Positions 11,958 through 22,917 of a DNA stretch of 64,000 bases are shown in pieces; the stretch's first letter is position 1, and each line of letters starts with the position of its first letter. This stretch comes from Chlamydomonas sphaeroides (Eukaryota; Chlorophyta; Chlorophyceae; Chlamydomonadales; Chlamydomonadaceae). The DNA lies in NCBI GenBank assembly GCA_001662425.1, contig BDDC01000131.1, positions 3,140-67,139 of the forward strand, written 5' to 3'. The position numbers and the translations under genes are program-made. A model generated the notes under the pieces. The model searched no databases. It saw nothing but the letters and a program-made list of their open reading frames with translations, and was not told where the DNA came from.

Positions 11958-14900
11958 TCATGTCCGGCGGTTCGCCACCACCGCACCCGCGCCGGGCGAC
12001 CCCGTCCCAAACCCCGGCGTCGGCCGCGTCTTCTTCACGCTGCCCGGCCGGTGCCCAGCGCCGGGCACGCCCTTGGCCAGCATCACCTGCTGCGCGCTGT
12101 AGTAGGCCAGCGCCTCGGGGCTGGATCCCTCGTCGCCCACCAGGCTGCTGAGCGGCACCTTGCCGCCACCGCCCGGCCGCGCCCGCGCGCCCGCCGCCCC
12201 CGGCGCCGCGCCGAACACGCCGCCGCTCCTCCCACTCGCCGCCGATGCCACCGACCCACTCGGCGAGGGCGGCGTCATAGCCACTCGCGACGAAGCCAGC
12301 AGCGGCGGCCCGGGGCTGCCTGCCAGCAGGCCCGAAGGCCGGGCGGCGGGAGGCGGCGCACCGCCGTATGACGGCCCCGACGGCCCCATGGGCCCGTCCC
12401 CGTAGTCGTCCAGCCCCGAAACGCTGCTGGCGTCGTCGCCCGCGGGCGGTCGGCCGTAGGTCCGCTCGTACCATTCGGCGAACTCCAGCAGCAGCTCCTT
12501 GTTGCACTGGTCCACCAGGCCCTGCAACCGCGCGGTACGGGGCAGCCGCAGCCTCATCGCCATGGCCCACAGCACACCCCACAACTCACCTCGGCGCCCC
12601 CGACGCGCCGGAAGCGATCTGCTGTGCAAGCACCCCGCCGCGTGCCGCGGGCCACATACCGCACCCCACAGTGCCACAGAGGGCGCCGCCGTCACCGCAG
12701 TCCCTGTGCCCACCACACGCCCTCCGGCCTCACCTGGGTGTAGTCGACCTCGCTCTTGACCAGCTGCAGCTCGCTGTAGTGCTCCTTGTACAGCCCCTTG
12801 AGCTCGCGGATGCGCATGAGCATGTCGTACTCCTCCGCATCCAGCACCTGAATAGCGCAGCACCACACGGCAGGCGGACCCCGAGTCGAGGAGCCGCACG
12901 AAGCTTGCCGCATCCGGAGCAGTCCCACGGGACCTGGCCGCGTTGGCCAGCCACCGCTAGGCTCTAGCAGACACGGGCGCCCCCATTATTGCGCCAAGCG
13001 TGCGGTGGTGCCGCGGGGAGTGGCCGCGTGGAACAACCGGCCGGCCCGCCAGGCAGCGGCGCTTGCTGTGACAGGAGCTACTTGCCAAAGCATGAGGCCG
13101 CATGTGCCGACCATCAGGGCGCCAAGCTCACGGTCCTGCTGTAGGGACACTGCGCACCTGCGAGCCCTCGCCCTGCTGCTGCACTCGCTGCCGCTTGAGC
13201 TCGTCCTCCCGGCCCTTGAGCGAGTCCAGCTCGCGCTTGGCTGAATTGATGGCCAGGCCCAGCTCCTGCGCGGGCAAAGAGCAGCAGCACGGGCAGCAAA
13301 CGACGTCAGGGTTTGGCGTCAAGCCTCGTGCCGTTCCGGCCACAGCACGATCCATTTACTGTGCGCGCAGCTAGCCGCAGGCCGCAGGCCGTCCCCAGCG
13401 TGGCCACACCTTGGCGCGCGTCTTGCTGGTGCGCAGCTTGGTCCGGTTCTCGTTCAACAGGCGCGCCTTGAGGGCGCCAGGGCCGGCCTTGTAGTCCTCC
13501 AGCGCGACCGCCCTGCGGACCGGACCCGCCATGCACCCGTCAGCGCTGCCGGACCGGCCGGAACCCTCGCGCCGCCCCATCCTTCCCGCTCTCTATCCGG
13601 GCCCAGGTCCTTGCCCCTAGGGCGCGCCCCGCACCGGCTGAGGCGGTTCCGCGCCACGCACCTGTCCGGCACCGGCCCGCCCGCGTACGTCGCGCTGCTG
13701 CCGGCGCCCTGGTGGCTCAGCAGCCGCTCCGCCAGCACCGAGCCCGCCGCGTCGCCGCCGCTGCTGGTGCCGGGCCGGGCGTAATCGGGTGCCATCCCTG
13801 CGCCGCCGGGGTTCTGTGACGCGCCCACGCCGTTGCCGAGGCCGTTCTGTTCCGACAGCCGACGGCCCGCGGCCGCGCCTGAGCCCGCGGCGGTGCTGCC
13901 GCTGCTGGGCCGTCGGGGCTGCGCGCCGGGAGATTGCGGCACGCCGGCGCCTCCGGAGGCGGAGGGCGGCCGCGCATGCGCGGGCGCCGAGCCCAAGCTG
14001 GCGTTGCCGCCGCCGCCGGCCATGCCGGAGCCGGCGTACGCGCCACCGCCGCCGCCGCTGCGCAGGGCTTCCCGGTAGAGGTGCTGCGTTGGGGCCAAGC
14101 GGGAGCATGTTTAGTAGCAGCAAGACGAGGCGCATGGGCCGCGAGTCCGTCAGCCGGCAGGTGCGGGCCCTGGTCCCATGTCAACCCAGACTTCAACCAC
14201 GTCCTCCGCATCCACACGGCAAGCCCTCGACCGCTGGCGCGCCCACACGCAACTGCCATCTCCTGCACACGTACCATCCTCCATCTTGACGGCCCTGCCC
14301 ATGCACAACGGCGGCAGCAACGGTCCATGCCCTCCCTCGTCCACGGCCCTCACCCTGCATGCAAACAGCGTCTCCCGCATGTGCCGCAAGCTGTGCAGCT
14401 CCAGCGGCTCGATGCCCTCGACCGCCCCTGGGCCACTAGGGGGCGTCATGAGGAAATCCAGCACGCGGCTGCGCAGCTCGGCGCGCTGCGGTTCCGAGTA
14501 CGGACTGTACGTCACGCCTGTACGGCAGGACATGGCGTCGTGCATCGCCAGCTCCTGTTGCAGCTCCGCGACTTGCCTGCGGGCCATGATGCGTGTTTGT
14601 GGAGGAGGGCAAGGGGCAGCCGACAAAGGTTTGGTGACGCAGCGGTTTTGTTGTGACACCAGCGTATGTGCCCTGGTGGCCGCTGCGCTGCCGCATCTGT
14701 GTGTTCAATATAACAAACATGGATGTGTGTGCGTGCTGCCGTACGTACCTCTCAAGCTGCCGTACGCGCGCGCTGCTGTCCTGCACCACGTTAGCGCTGA
14801 CCTCGCACGTTACGCGCATCATGCGCTGCGCGAAGCGGCACGTGCTGAGCGTCTCATCGGTCTGCGCCGAGTCCGACCACACGTTGGCCACCAGCACGGT

Positions 14901-17540
14901 GCGACAGTTGCCGCCCAGGCTGTTCTTGAGCACGTGCGTCAGCTTGGACGACCTGCGGCCGCACGCCCATGTCTCGTCCCTGTCCCTCAGCACCTGCTCC
15001 TGCAGTCATCACCGCACCTAACGGCGGTGTGGCGCGTCCCCGAAAGCCCGCAGCTCGCAGCTCTTCATCTTTCGCGCTCGTCCTGACTCACCTAAACGGC
15101 ACGTGGTCGCGGTTCTTGTCGCCCAGCCCCAGGATGACCTGCTCCAGTATGGACAGGCTCTTGTTGATGTGGCCTGCCTCGCGCAGCACTGCGCCCTCGC
15201 TCTTGGTCTTGGACACGCGCTCGCTGCCGGCCAGGTCCACCAGCGCCAGCTTGGACACCAGCACGTCGCCGCCGCCCTGGTGGCGAGGGCACGGAAGAAA
15301 GCGTGGGCGCAGGGGCCGGGGCAATGAGGGAAGCGTGAGGCCAAAACGTAATTGGCAGGCAGTAGGGGAGGACAGCGGCGCACATGGGCAGAAATGAGCC
15401 CGAGGTGGCGAGGAGGGGCGCGGGGTCAGGCGGCGGCGTGCAACGTGTAGCGAGGACGTCGCGAGGGCCAGCGTATGGGTCGCGTGGATGCGCTACAGCA
15501 GGGGCCAGCCCCTGCCCATGCGCACCTCGCCGATGGGCTTGAGCTCCAGCGTGATGGTGAAGATGGAATGCGAGCGGGACGACTCGCGGTTGAGCTGGTG
15601 CTCGCCGATGACGCGGTTGGTCTCGCCCTGCGTCCAGGGGGGCAGACGCAGACCCAGGTTGCGCATACTGCCAACTAGGCCGGCAGCCCCTGGCAAGCGC
15701 GCGTGCGTCCCCATCGCCTGCGGCATCCAGCGTCAACCGCAGCACCTGCACGCAGCCCGTCGGCCGCGTGCTGCGCGTGCGCAGGCCGCCAGTCCCCAAC
15801 GCACCCACGGCTCTGCAACGGCCTGGCCACCATGGCTCACGCACTAGCGATGGCCCTCTGACACGGGTAGGTACCGCAGCCCACACCCCTCACCCCTCAA
15901 GGCTCTGCAACGGCTTGGCCCCGGCGTCTCACGCGCTAGCGGCGGGCACCCTGACACCGCAGCGCACACCGCGCTAGCGGCTGCGCACTGTCTGGCACCG
16001 CAGTCCTCACCTCGAACAGCAGCGCCAGCGCCTCGGCCTCACTGGCCACCGCCACGCTGCGCAGCCCCGACACCGTGACCTGGCCCCGGCTGCTCTCGTA
16101 GATGCTGATCTCGTGCGGCTGGGTGGTGATGTCCAGCAGGTCGTACAGCGCCTCGTTGTAGATCTGTAGGGCGCGGGCGGGCGCGGCAGCTGTGTGCGCA
16201 TGTTGTGTACTGGGGACATTGACCCCCTGGGCCAGGCTCACTAGATTCACTGGACCGTGCTCACGCAGAGGCCATCGCCACACCGCCCCTAACGGCACAC
16301 CTCTCCGTCCGCTCACGCATCCGCTCTGCCCCGAGCCACCGGCGCGCACCCACCTCCAGGTACTGGACGCTGACTCGCGCCTCCCGGTCCGGCATGGCCT
16401 TGAGCTCGGTGAACATGTGCCCCAGCGTGCGCGGGATGATGCCGCGCTGCTTGAAGCTCTGCTTGCCGCCGCTCATCGTGTACGTCTTGCCGGCGCCTGC
16501 CATGGGGCAGGCCGCGGAGCGCACCACGTAGGAGGCACGGCCAGGGAGCTGCCGGCCAGCCCGTTGTGCCCCACTGGCTGCAGTAGGCAGCCACCTCGTC
16601 CTTGACCTGGGCCCCTGTGGCCAGGCCACCACGCCCACGACCTGTTGCTGGGCAGCTGGCTGCCTGGGCTGAGCATGGGCGGCCCCCTGGTAAGCCAGGT
16701 GGGCGCGCCATGGTACCTGACGTTGCCAGCCTGTGGCAGCTGGGATGGTGCCTGGCTGCCTGCCCCGCGCCGGTGCCTACCCGTCTGGCCGTAGCACATG
16801 ATGGTGCCGTTGAAGCCCTCCAGCATGCCTCGCACCACCTCGGCTGCCGTCGCCTGCGGCGTACGAGAATTAACGGTCAGGTGTCTACAGCTCAAGCGGA
16901 CTAGGGTCCAGGGCCCGGCCAGCCAGCTGACCAGGGCCTGCCTGCCAGGGTGAGCCGGCTGTGGTGGCTGCGGGGGTGCTGAGGCGCAAGGGCCTGGCGC
17001 TTGGCGCCGTGGCCGCCTCAGCCGACAACGGCTGCGGAACTCGCCTCATACACCTCCTCCTGGCTGGCTGAGGCCAGCACATTGTCAAACTTGAACTGTG
17101 GACGGTTAGGGGGCACGGGGCATTGGCGGGTAGGGTTTGTGCAGCAGGTTCCCGCCCAACCCAACAGCTTCCCGCCCTCCCTGCCCTTTTCCCCCGCTCC
17201 AGTATGGCACGATGTTCCCCGCCCTGCAGCCAGGCTGATCACCTGGTAGTTCTGGGCCCCTTGCTGCGCCCCGGGCCGCCCCTCGATGACCTTCTGCTGG
17301 ACGATGGCCGCGCTCTGCATAGCCCCACAGCCCGATGAGGACCAATGTCAGTTAACGGCATCAGCTGTGCAGCGCCATTCATCGCTGCGTGGCTGCGTTC
17401 TGGCCGCGGCCCAGGCGACAAGGGCCCGGAGTCCCGTCTCCTCGCGCAAAGTTCACCTTCTTATCCGCCGCAAAAGTGATGTTGGTCCCACCGTCTGCGG
17501 GTCGTGCACGCAGCACGACCCGCACGGCGCTTGACACCAT
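11958..17540 (-). CDS. KLP1: Kinesin-9 family motor, probably KLP1 (cilium central pair)
   Basis: Fifteen exons can be read (17457-17540, 17243-17314, 17045-17095, 16781-16853, 16354-16496, 16011-16163, 15526-15627, 15092-15276, 14749-14952, 14354-14576, 13662-14083, 13410-13512, 13158-13265, 12734-12847, 11958-12521). They total 2601 nt, an open frame of 866 residues. The motor domain is N-terminal: P-loop GQTGAGKT at 91-98, switch I NRESSRSH at 205-212, switch II LVDLAGSE at 237-244. It is followed by the kinesin-9 hallmark QQELAMHD, and later by coiled-coil segments and LVDQCNKELLLEFAEWY as in KIF9. A disordered Gly/Ser/Pro-rich insert (about 440-560) and a low-complexity tail follow the usual pattern of this genome. 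Kinesin-9 motors sit on ciliary microtubules; Chlamydomonas KLP1 is on central-pair microtubule C2. I judge KLP1 likelier than the paralogue FAP125, but the choice rests on memory. Intron 3 appears to use a GC donor. The start MVSSAVRVVLRARP gives a normal short lead into the motor. Confidence 0.9.
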
Positions 17541-18134
17541 CGTGCTTTAGACACTACTGCAGTCTTAACCTAATGTTCTAGCTATCCTTGTCATTGTGTA
17601 CGCATAATTCATGCAGTGTTCGGTTAGCAAGAGTTGGCGCTGCCGGTCAACCTTGAGAGTCGTACTTCGGCATCGCCCGCAATGCAGGTAGATAGGTCGA
17701 AGCAAAGCAAGCAGAAATTGTTTGCAGCGCGTGGGACTTGTATGGCAAGCGGCGTGCCAAGTACCCCGAATGCCCCACAACCCACGCGACGACCTGCCCC
17801 CCTCCCAACACAGTACAATGCAACGTTCGGCGCCAACTCTCCATTTACACACCGTTTGACCGCCTCCAAAGCGGCCCTTACGTCCGATTAATGTGTGCGT
17901 CGTGCGAGAGTTGCCACAATGCTTCGTCCCCTCCTGCCTCCCTTGGCCACGCAGGCCCACCGGCAGCCCCTCCTGCACGTGCTCAGTCGCACCACTTGGG
18001 TGATGCTCGCCACCATCCTTCCTCCCCTTGCCATTCGTGCCGGCCAGCAGCCCCCCCTGGACGTGCTCAGTTAACCTGCTAACCCACCACCCAGAGCCGC
18101 GTCAACCCTCACACCACATCCCATTGCAGCACGC
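17541..18134. other. Kinesin-9 promoter region and translocator 3' UTR
   Basis: About 600 bp between the kinesin start and the stop of the downstream-placed translocator, both on the minus strand. It contains TTACA at 17845-17849. No open frame stands out. Confidence 0.5.
17845..17849 (-). terminator. Putative poly(A) signal TGTAA of the translocator gene
   Basis: TGTAA on the minus strand about 290 nt after the translocator stop codon, the first such motif downstream. Confidence 0.45.
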
Positions 18135-21100
18135 CTAGCTCGCCGATGCCTTGTTGCTGGGGATGAGCGGCTCCTTCTCCACGTCCGGAGGGGGCTGCTT
18201 AGATGAAACATTAGCACGCACGCTTTGCAGCTTCTGCAAACAGGGCGATGAAGTCGTGGTCAAGCAATGTTGGAAGTGGACGTGGATGGGGGTTCTTCTC
18301 TAGCCTTCCTCCTGCCCACCTGGTAGTTATACCAGCACACGCCCAGGAAGGCGATGCCGTAGCCGAACAGCTGCAGCGACGCGATGGGGGACCTGAGGTG
18401 CGCGCGTGAGGCGTGCAGATTTGGTCAGCACGGCATGTGCACGCGGCGCCTGCTCGTTCCGTCAGCCTGTCCTCGGAAAGCCCACGGGTCCGCGACACGG
18501 GGGGCGGGCTGCAGCCGCCAGGCCGCACTGCCACCGAGTGATAGCATTTGAAGACAGGGTTCCTGTGCATTCGCTTGCCAAACGCACAACGCTTACTTGT
18601 AGAGCAGCACGGACAGGAAGATGAGCAGCCAGTCCTTGATGACCCCCGCAACGTTCATAGTCAGCGCGCTGCTGCGGCCGATGAGCAGGAACACCGACAT
18701 GTTGAGTGCTGCGGAAAGAACGGGCAGGGCAAGGGACAGGGAAAGATGGAACACGGCTGTTAGGCAAACGGCAATGGGCTGCGAGGAGGGCGATTAAGTT
18801 CAGGGCCCCACTGCATCGTGCAACGCACCGAAGGCGGCGACGGCGCTGAGCAGGAGCCAGCCGCCGGGGATCGACCAGTCGTCCGTGTGCAGCATCTTTG
18901 GCAGCTCGATGAAGGTGAAGGGGAAGAGCAGGAAGCAGAAGCAGGCGGGGGCGATGTAGTAGAGCGTGGTCACAGGGTTGAGCTTGATGCCGCGGGCCTG
19001 CGGAGGAAGGCGGAGGGCGGAAATGTCTCACTCGCAAGCTCCTTTTCACACGAGTATAGACGCAGTAGATCAACAGATGGATGGCGACGGCACCCCGTGC
19101 GGCTCGCCTGCAGCAGGATCTGGATGAGGCAAAGGCGGAAGGACTCGCAAATGATGGAGCCCGACTGGAAGATGACTCCAACCAGGTTGAAGTTCAGCTC
19201 GCCTGGGGAGAGGGAGCATCCAAGCAGGGCAGTGAGCTGTGGTGCCCTCGTGTACCAGGCTCACGTACAGCAGCTGTGCTCATGGAAGCGGACCAAGGGC
19301 CCCTTCTTCATTGCTCAAACGCAAACGCATGCGGGCAGCGCACCGTAGGAGGCAACAGCGACGCCCACTGCCACCACCACCTGTGGGTTAGTTGGTGGAC
19401 GCCGCACGGACGGGGCACGGCGCGTGAGCGGGACGAGCAGTGACCTGAGCAACGGCCCAACCTCCAACCGCTGTCCTGCGCCTATGCTGTAAGCAGCCCT
19501 GCAGCACGCCGCCAGCCCCCCGCACCATGTTGATTGCGAAGAGGTTGGAGTAGCGCTCGGTGCCCAGCGACACGCCGCACAGAAACACCTTGGGTGGGTG
19601 AGGGTTTGTGTTGCAGGAGGGGTTTTCCGAAGGACGCATTGAAGCGGGGTGGCGGGTAAGGGTGTTTGGGTGCCCAGCACGACGCCTCACGACGTCCGAT
19701 CGCAAGGGAACCGTGGGGAGCGGCCAGTCCCAGCCCTGCTTGCCACCGTGCCGTGGCAACGGCAGTCTCACCGTCACAGGCATGGTAGCCTTCAGCATCT
19801 GAATGAAGGCCACGGACAGGTACAGGTACGCAGCGTTGCTGAGCCACAGGGTGCCCGCGAACAGCGCCGCGATGGGGACGACGTTCCTGCAGGGGTCGGC
19901 GCGCAAGCATGCCGGTCAGCGCGACTTGAGCCAAATGCTATGTTCCGTGACGAGGCTGCGCCTGCCACATCTGGGCCAGTACACGCCCGCGGCTATATGG
20001 ACGTCCTTCCCCGATGAGGCCGGGCCACCTCGGCCATGCTAGGCGTCAGTTTCCAGGTTTGCCCCGCCCACCGGCGCTGCAAGTCAGCCCAATGACGTGG
20101 TTCAGCCACGACCAACGACGGCGTTCTAGCGGCACGGTCCCATGCTGAAATGCCCTCACTTGAAGTAAGTGGACGACTCCATGGGGATAGTCTCAACAAA
20201 GCCCGCCTTGATGAGCAGGAAGGCCAGGCCGGCGCAGAAGGCCATGTGCGTCAGTGTCAAAGCGATCGGGAAGGGGAAGTCGGCGAAGCTGCGGGGCAGG
20301 GGAGCGGGTGGAGGTGAGGGCTTGGTTGGGTTGCTGTGTCGAGTGGGTGGGATCATGAAGGTCCATACGCTGGCGTGGAAGCAGTGCGGCGTCCAGCTGC
20401 ACGCACGGCCCGCTGCAGTGTCACTTACGCAAGGACATATTTGTTGACCTGGTGGACAGCAATGCATGAGTGGGGGAGGAAGGGCGTTGTGAGGCCACCG
20501 GGTGCCGACGGCATCAGCGCTTGCAGCCGATGGCAGCTGGCGGTGCGGGAGATGGGCAGGCAGTATGGAATTGCATAGCGACTCACCAGAATGACGACCG
20601 CAGAGAGGAAGATCCATAGCGCGATGTACCTGTAGCGGTGGATTAGATGCACAATGGAAGCTTGCGGTCAGAGCTGCCTGGCCCCAGTCGCCCCGACCCG
20701 GCGATGGCAGCAAGTTCTGACTGCCATACCCCTGTGCCGTTCCTAGTTTGGTTTATGCAATGGTGCCGAGCCGTGGCACATTCACAGCTGGGCGTTCCCT
20801 CCCCCCCAAACACAAACACAAACACACACACTGTACCGATCCTTGCAGCCGGCGGGAGCGCCCACTTCTCACCCATAGGTAATAGCCGCCTGAGGGAGCA
20901 GCAGGGATGCAAAGTCATAGCTTGCCAGGCACACTTGTAAGATCGCGCGCTAGCTCGTCTCGTCAGGCGACATCAACTCCCCTGCATTCACAGCAGCCCG
21001 TCGCCAGCCACCCCCACAAGGCCCACACACACACCGCACGCCCTCAGCACTGGCGCCGCTTCTTGCGCCCTTGCGGCCCACCTGTACCCAGAAATCCCGC

Positions 21101-21141
21101 GACAAGCTGGGCTTCTGGTCTTGTCCAGCTGCCGCTGCCAT
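18135..21141 (-). CDS. Sugar-phosphate/phosphate translocator (TPT/DMT family membrane protein)
   Basis: About twelve short exons spell a multi-pass carrier: YIALWIFLSAVVIL and VNKYVLA (20.43-20.63 kb), FPFPIALTLTHMAFCAGLAF (20.16-20.29 kb), NAAYLYLSVAFIQMLKA (19.8 kb), FLCGVSLGTERYSNLFAI (19.5 kb), VVVAVGVAVASYGE, FNLVGVIFQSGSIICESFRL (19.1 kb), VTTLYYIAPACFCFLLFPF (18.9 kb), ALTMNVAGVIKDWLLI (18.6 kb) and SLQLFGYGIAFLGVCWYNYQ (18.3 kb), then a hydrophilic tail ending NKASAS. FIQMLKATMPV and the NVAGVIKD motif are typical of plant and algal sugar-phosphate/phosphate translocators of the At4g32390 type. Substrate and membrane (Golgi, ER or plastid) cannot be told. The start MAAAAGQDQKPSLSRDFW is chosen because the FW just before the first helix fits the family, but the phase across the first intron is not fully resolved. 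Confidence 0.85.
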
Positions 21142-22917
21142 GGCGCTAGCTTGCGGTTCTCTGTGTCCACAGGATTGGCGGCAGACAAGCAGAGGATGTG
21201 TGTTTGCCCCCTAGGCTTCAGGGAGAGGAGCTTGCCCAGTGAAGAGCTGTCTCATACGCTTCCCCTCCACACATCAGTGCGCACGGAGTCACGACATGAG
21301 GTCGCGTGAAGCGAGGCGGGCGGCGGGTGCAGAGCCCGACACGACGGCTTGCCACATTGGCAACGTCCGGCTTAGTGGCCGTCGCGCCGTCAATGCGCGG
21401 TCCTCTCCCCGCTAGCGCAGACGCCGCCACCAAGGAGACGAGGTCAACCTGCCTCGCGCAATTGACGGGCGATCAGCGTCGGCTCTTGCCTCGCTTTGGT
21501 GTTTGCTCGTTTACGCTATGCGTAGGTAACAGCGATGAGGAGCACCAGGGAGTCCGCCCTAGCAGCGACGGTGAGGCGGTCTGTTGCACGAATGCGTTTG
21601 GTTGTAGCGCGGCGACCGTCAAGGGTCTGAGGACGCGTGGGTGAGCGCAGAGCTACAGGACTAAGCTGGTATCCGGCAAGGGAGCACAAACCAAGGGAAG
21701 AACAGAAGAGTGAATTAAGGAATGGCTCAGCCGAACTGCTTGCCGAACGCTGCGTTCAAGCTGCGTATTTTAGGATAGCAGACAATATTGGGTACAGTTT
21801 TGTTGAGCTTAGCCTTGCTCGTGACACATGTGACCCAGGGGTCAGTCACTTATCGCGCATCTGCGGGCGCCGTCCCCTGCCGTCCAGTCTTTGCCTCCTC
21901 TTCAGTGAAAGTGACGTGCAGGTTGTGAGGAAGTTGCTGCCGCAGGCCAGAAGCGGCGTTAGCGGGGGCTTTGCTGCCTCTGCCGTTCCTCAAGGTTCCT
22001 GCGCTGCTGGACCTCAACAGACCTCGATGCAGCGATCAGCCACCTGCGCGGGGCTACCAGAGCATTGAGTCAGAACAGGTGGAGCGAGATCAAGCTCTGG
22101 GTGTTTCTGTCCTTGCGGTTAGGAAACCTGTCCCAGCTGTGCATGGGTGCATGGCTTGCCCCAATAAGAGGCCACCAGACCAGACGCAAACAGTCGGTCA
22201 TTATGCGCTTGTCGACTCCGTCGGACTATTTCAGGGGTCTCGGGCACACCGACATCCGTGCCCTCACCCCACGGGCCGAACTTTGCCGCCCGATCTGCCT
22301 CAACGACAGGACCACGGCAGGACGGCTGGGCGTCAGCCGCACTCCCTCTAACTGTTGCACCGAAGTGGATAATTCGTACTTGTGCTACCTTGGTGCCCGA
22401 GTCGAACGGCTCGTGTCCCTAAAGGGGCGAGCCAACGCGGGACACCAGCACAGGCCCACGACGGCCCACGCCAACGAATAATTTCGTACCGGTATGGGCT
22501 TAAAACAACACCAGGGCGGCAGCACGGTCAACTAGGTTTGAAAGCACCACACGATGCACGAACTTCGTCTGCTGCTTACAGGCCGCCCCATCATAACGTG
22601 GTGTCATAACTCAAGGCGCTTGATTGCCGGCGGCGCCGCCCTCCATAACTTCCATCTGGGCAGGATTGCAATCAATGTGATGAGATGCAGCCACACAGTT
22701 TGCCCGGGCCTCTCCTGCAACGGTAATCTACACTCCCGAGCACTCCGTGTCTCTCGACGGCACACTTGCACACCCGGACCATCCCTCACGCTCCCAATCA
22801 TCAGCCGCACGGCGCTCGAGGACCCCGGCCGTCAACACTGCGCCATCAAGAGCCGCGTGGCGTGAAGCAAGAACCGCCCCGCCCCGTCCTGCCCCCTCCC
22901 CTCCATCTGATAGCGGC
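21142..22917. other. Intergenic stretch, no gene recognised
   Basis: About 1.8 kb between the translocator start and the stop of the next minus-strand gene. Short, unrelated frames only. It should contain the translocator promoter and the 3' UTR of the next gene (TTACA at 22576-22580). Confidence 0.5.
22576..22580 (-). terminator. Putative poly(A) signal TGTAA of the helical-repeat gene
   Basis: TGTAA on the minus strand about 340 nt after the stop codon at 22918. Confidence 0.4.
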
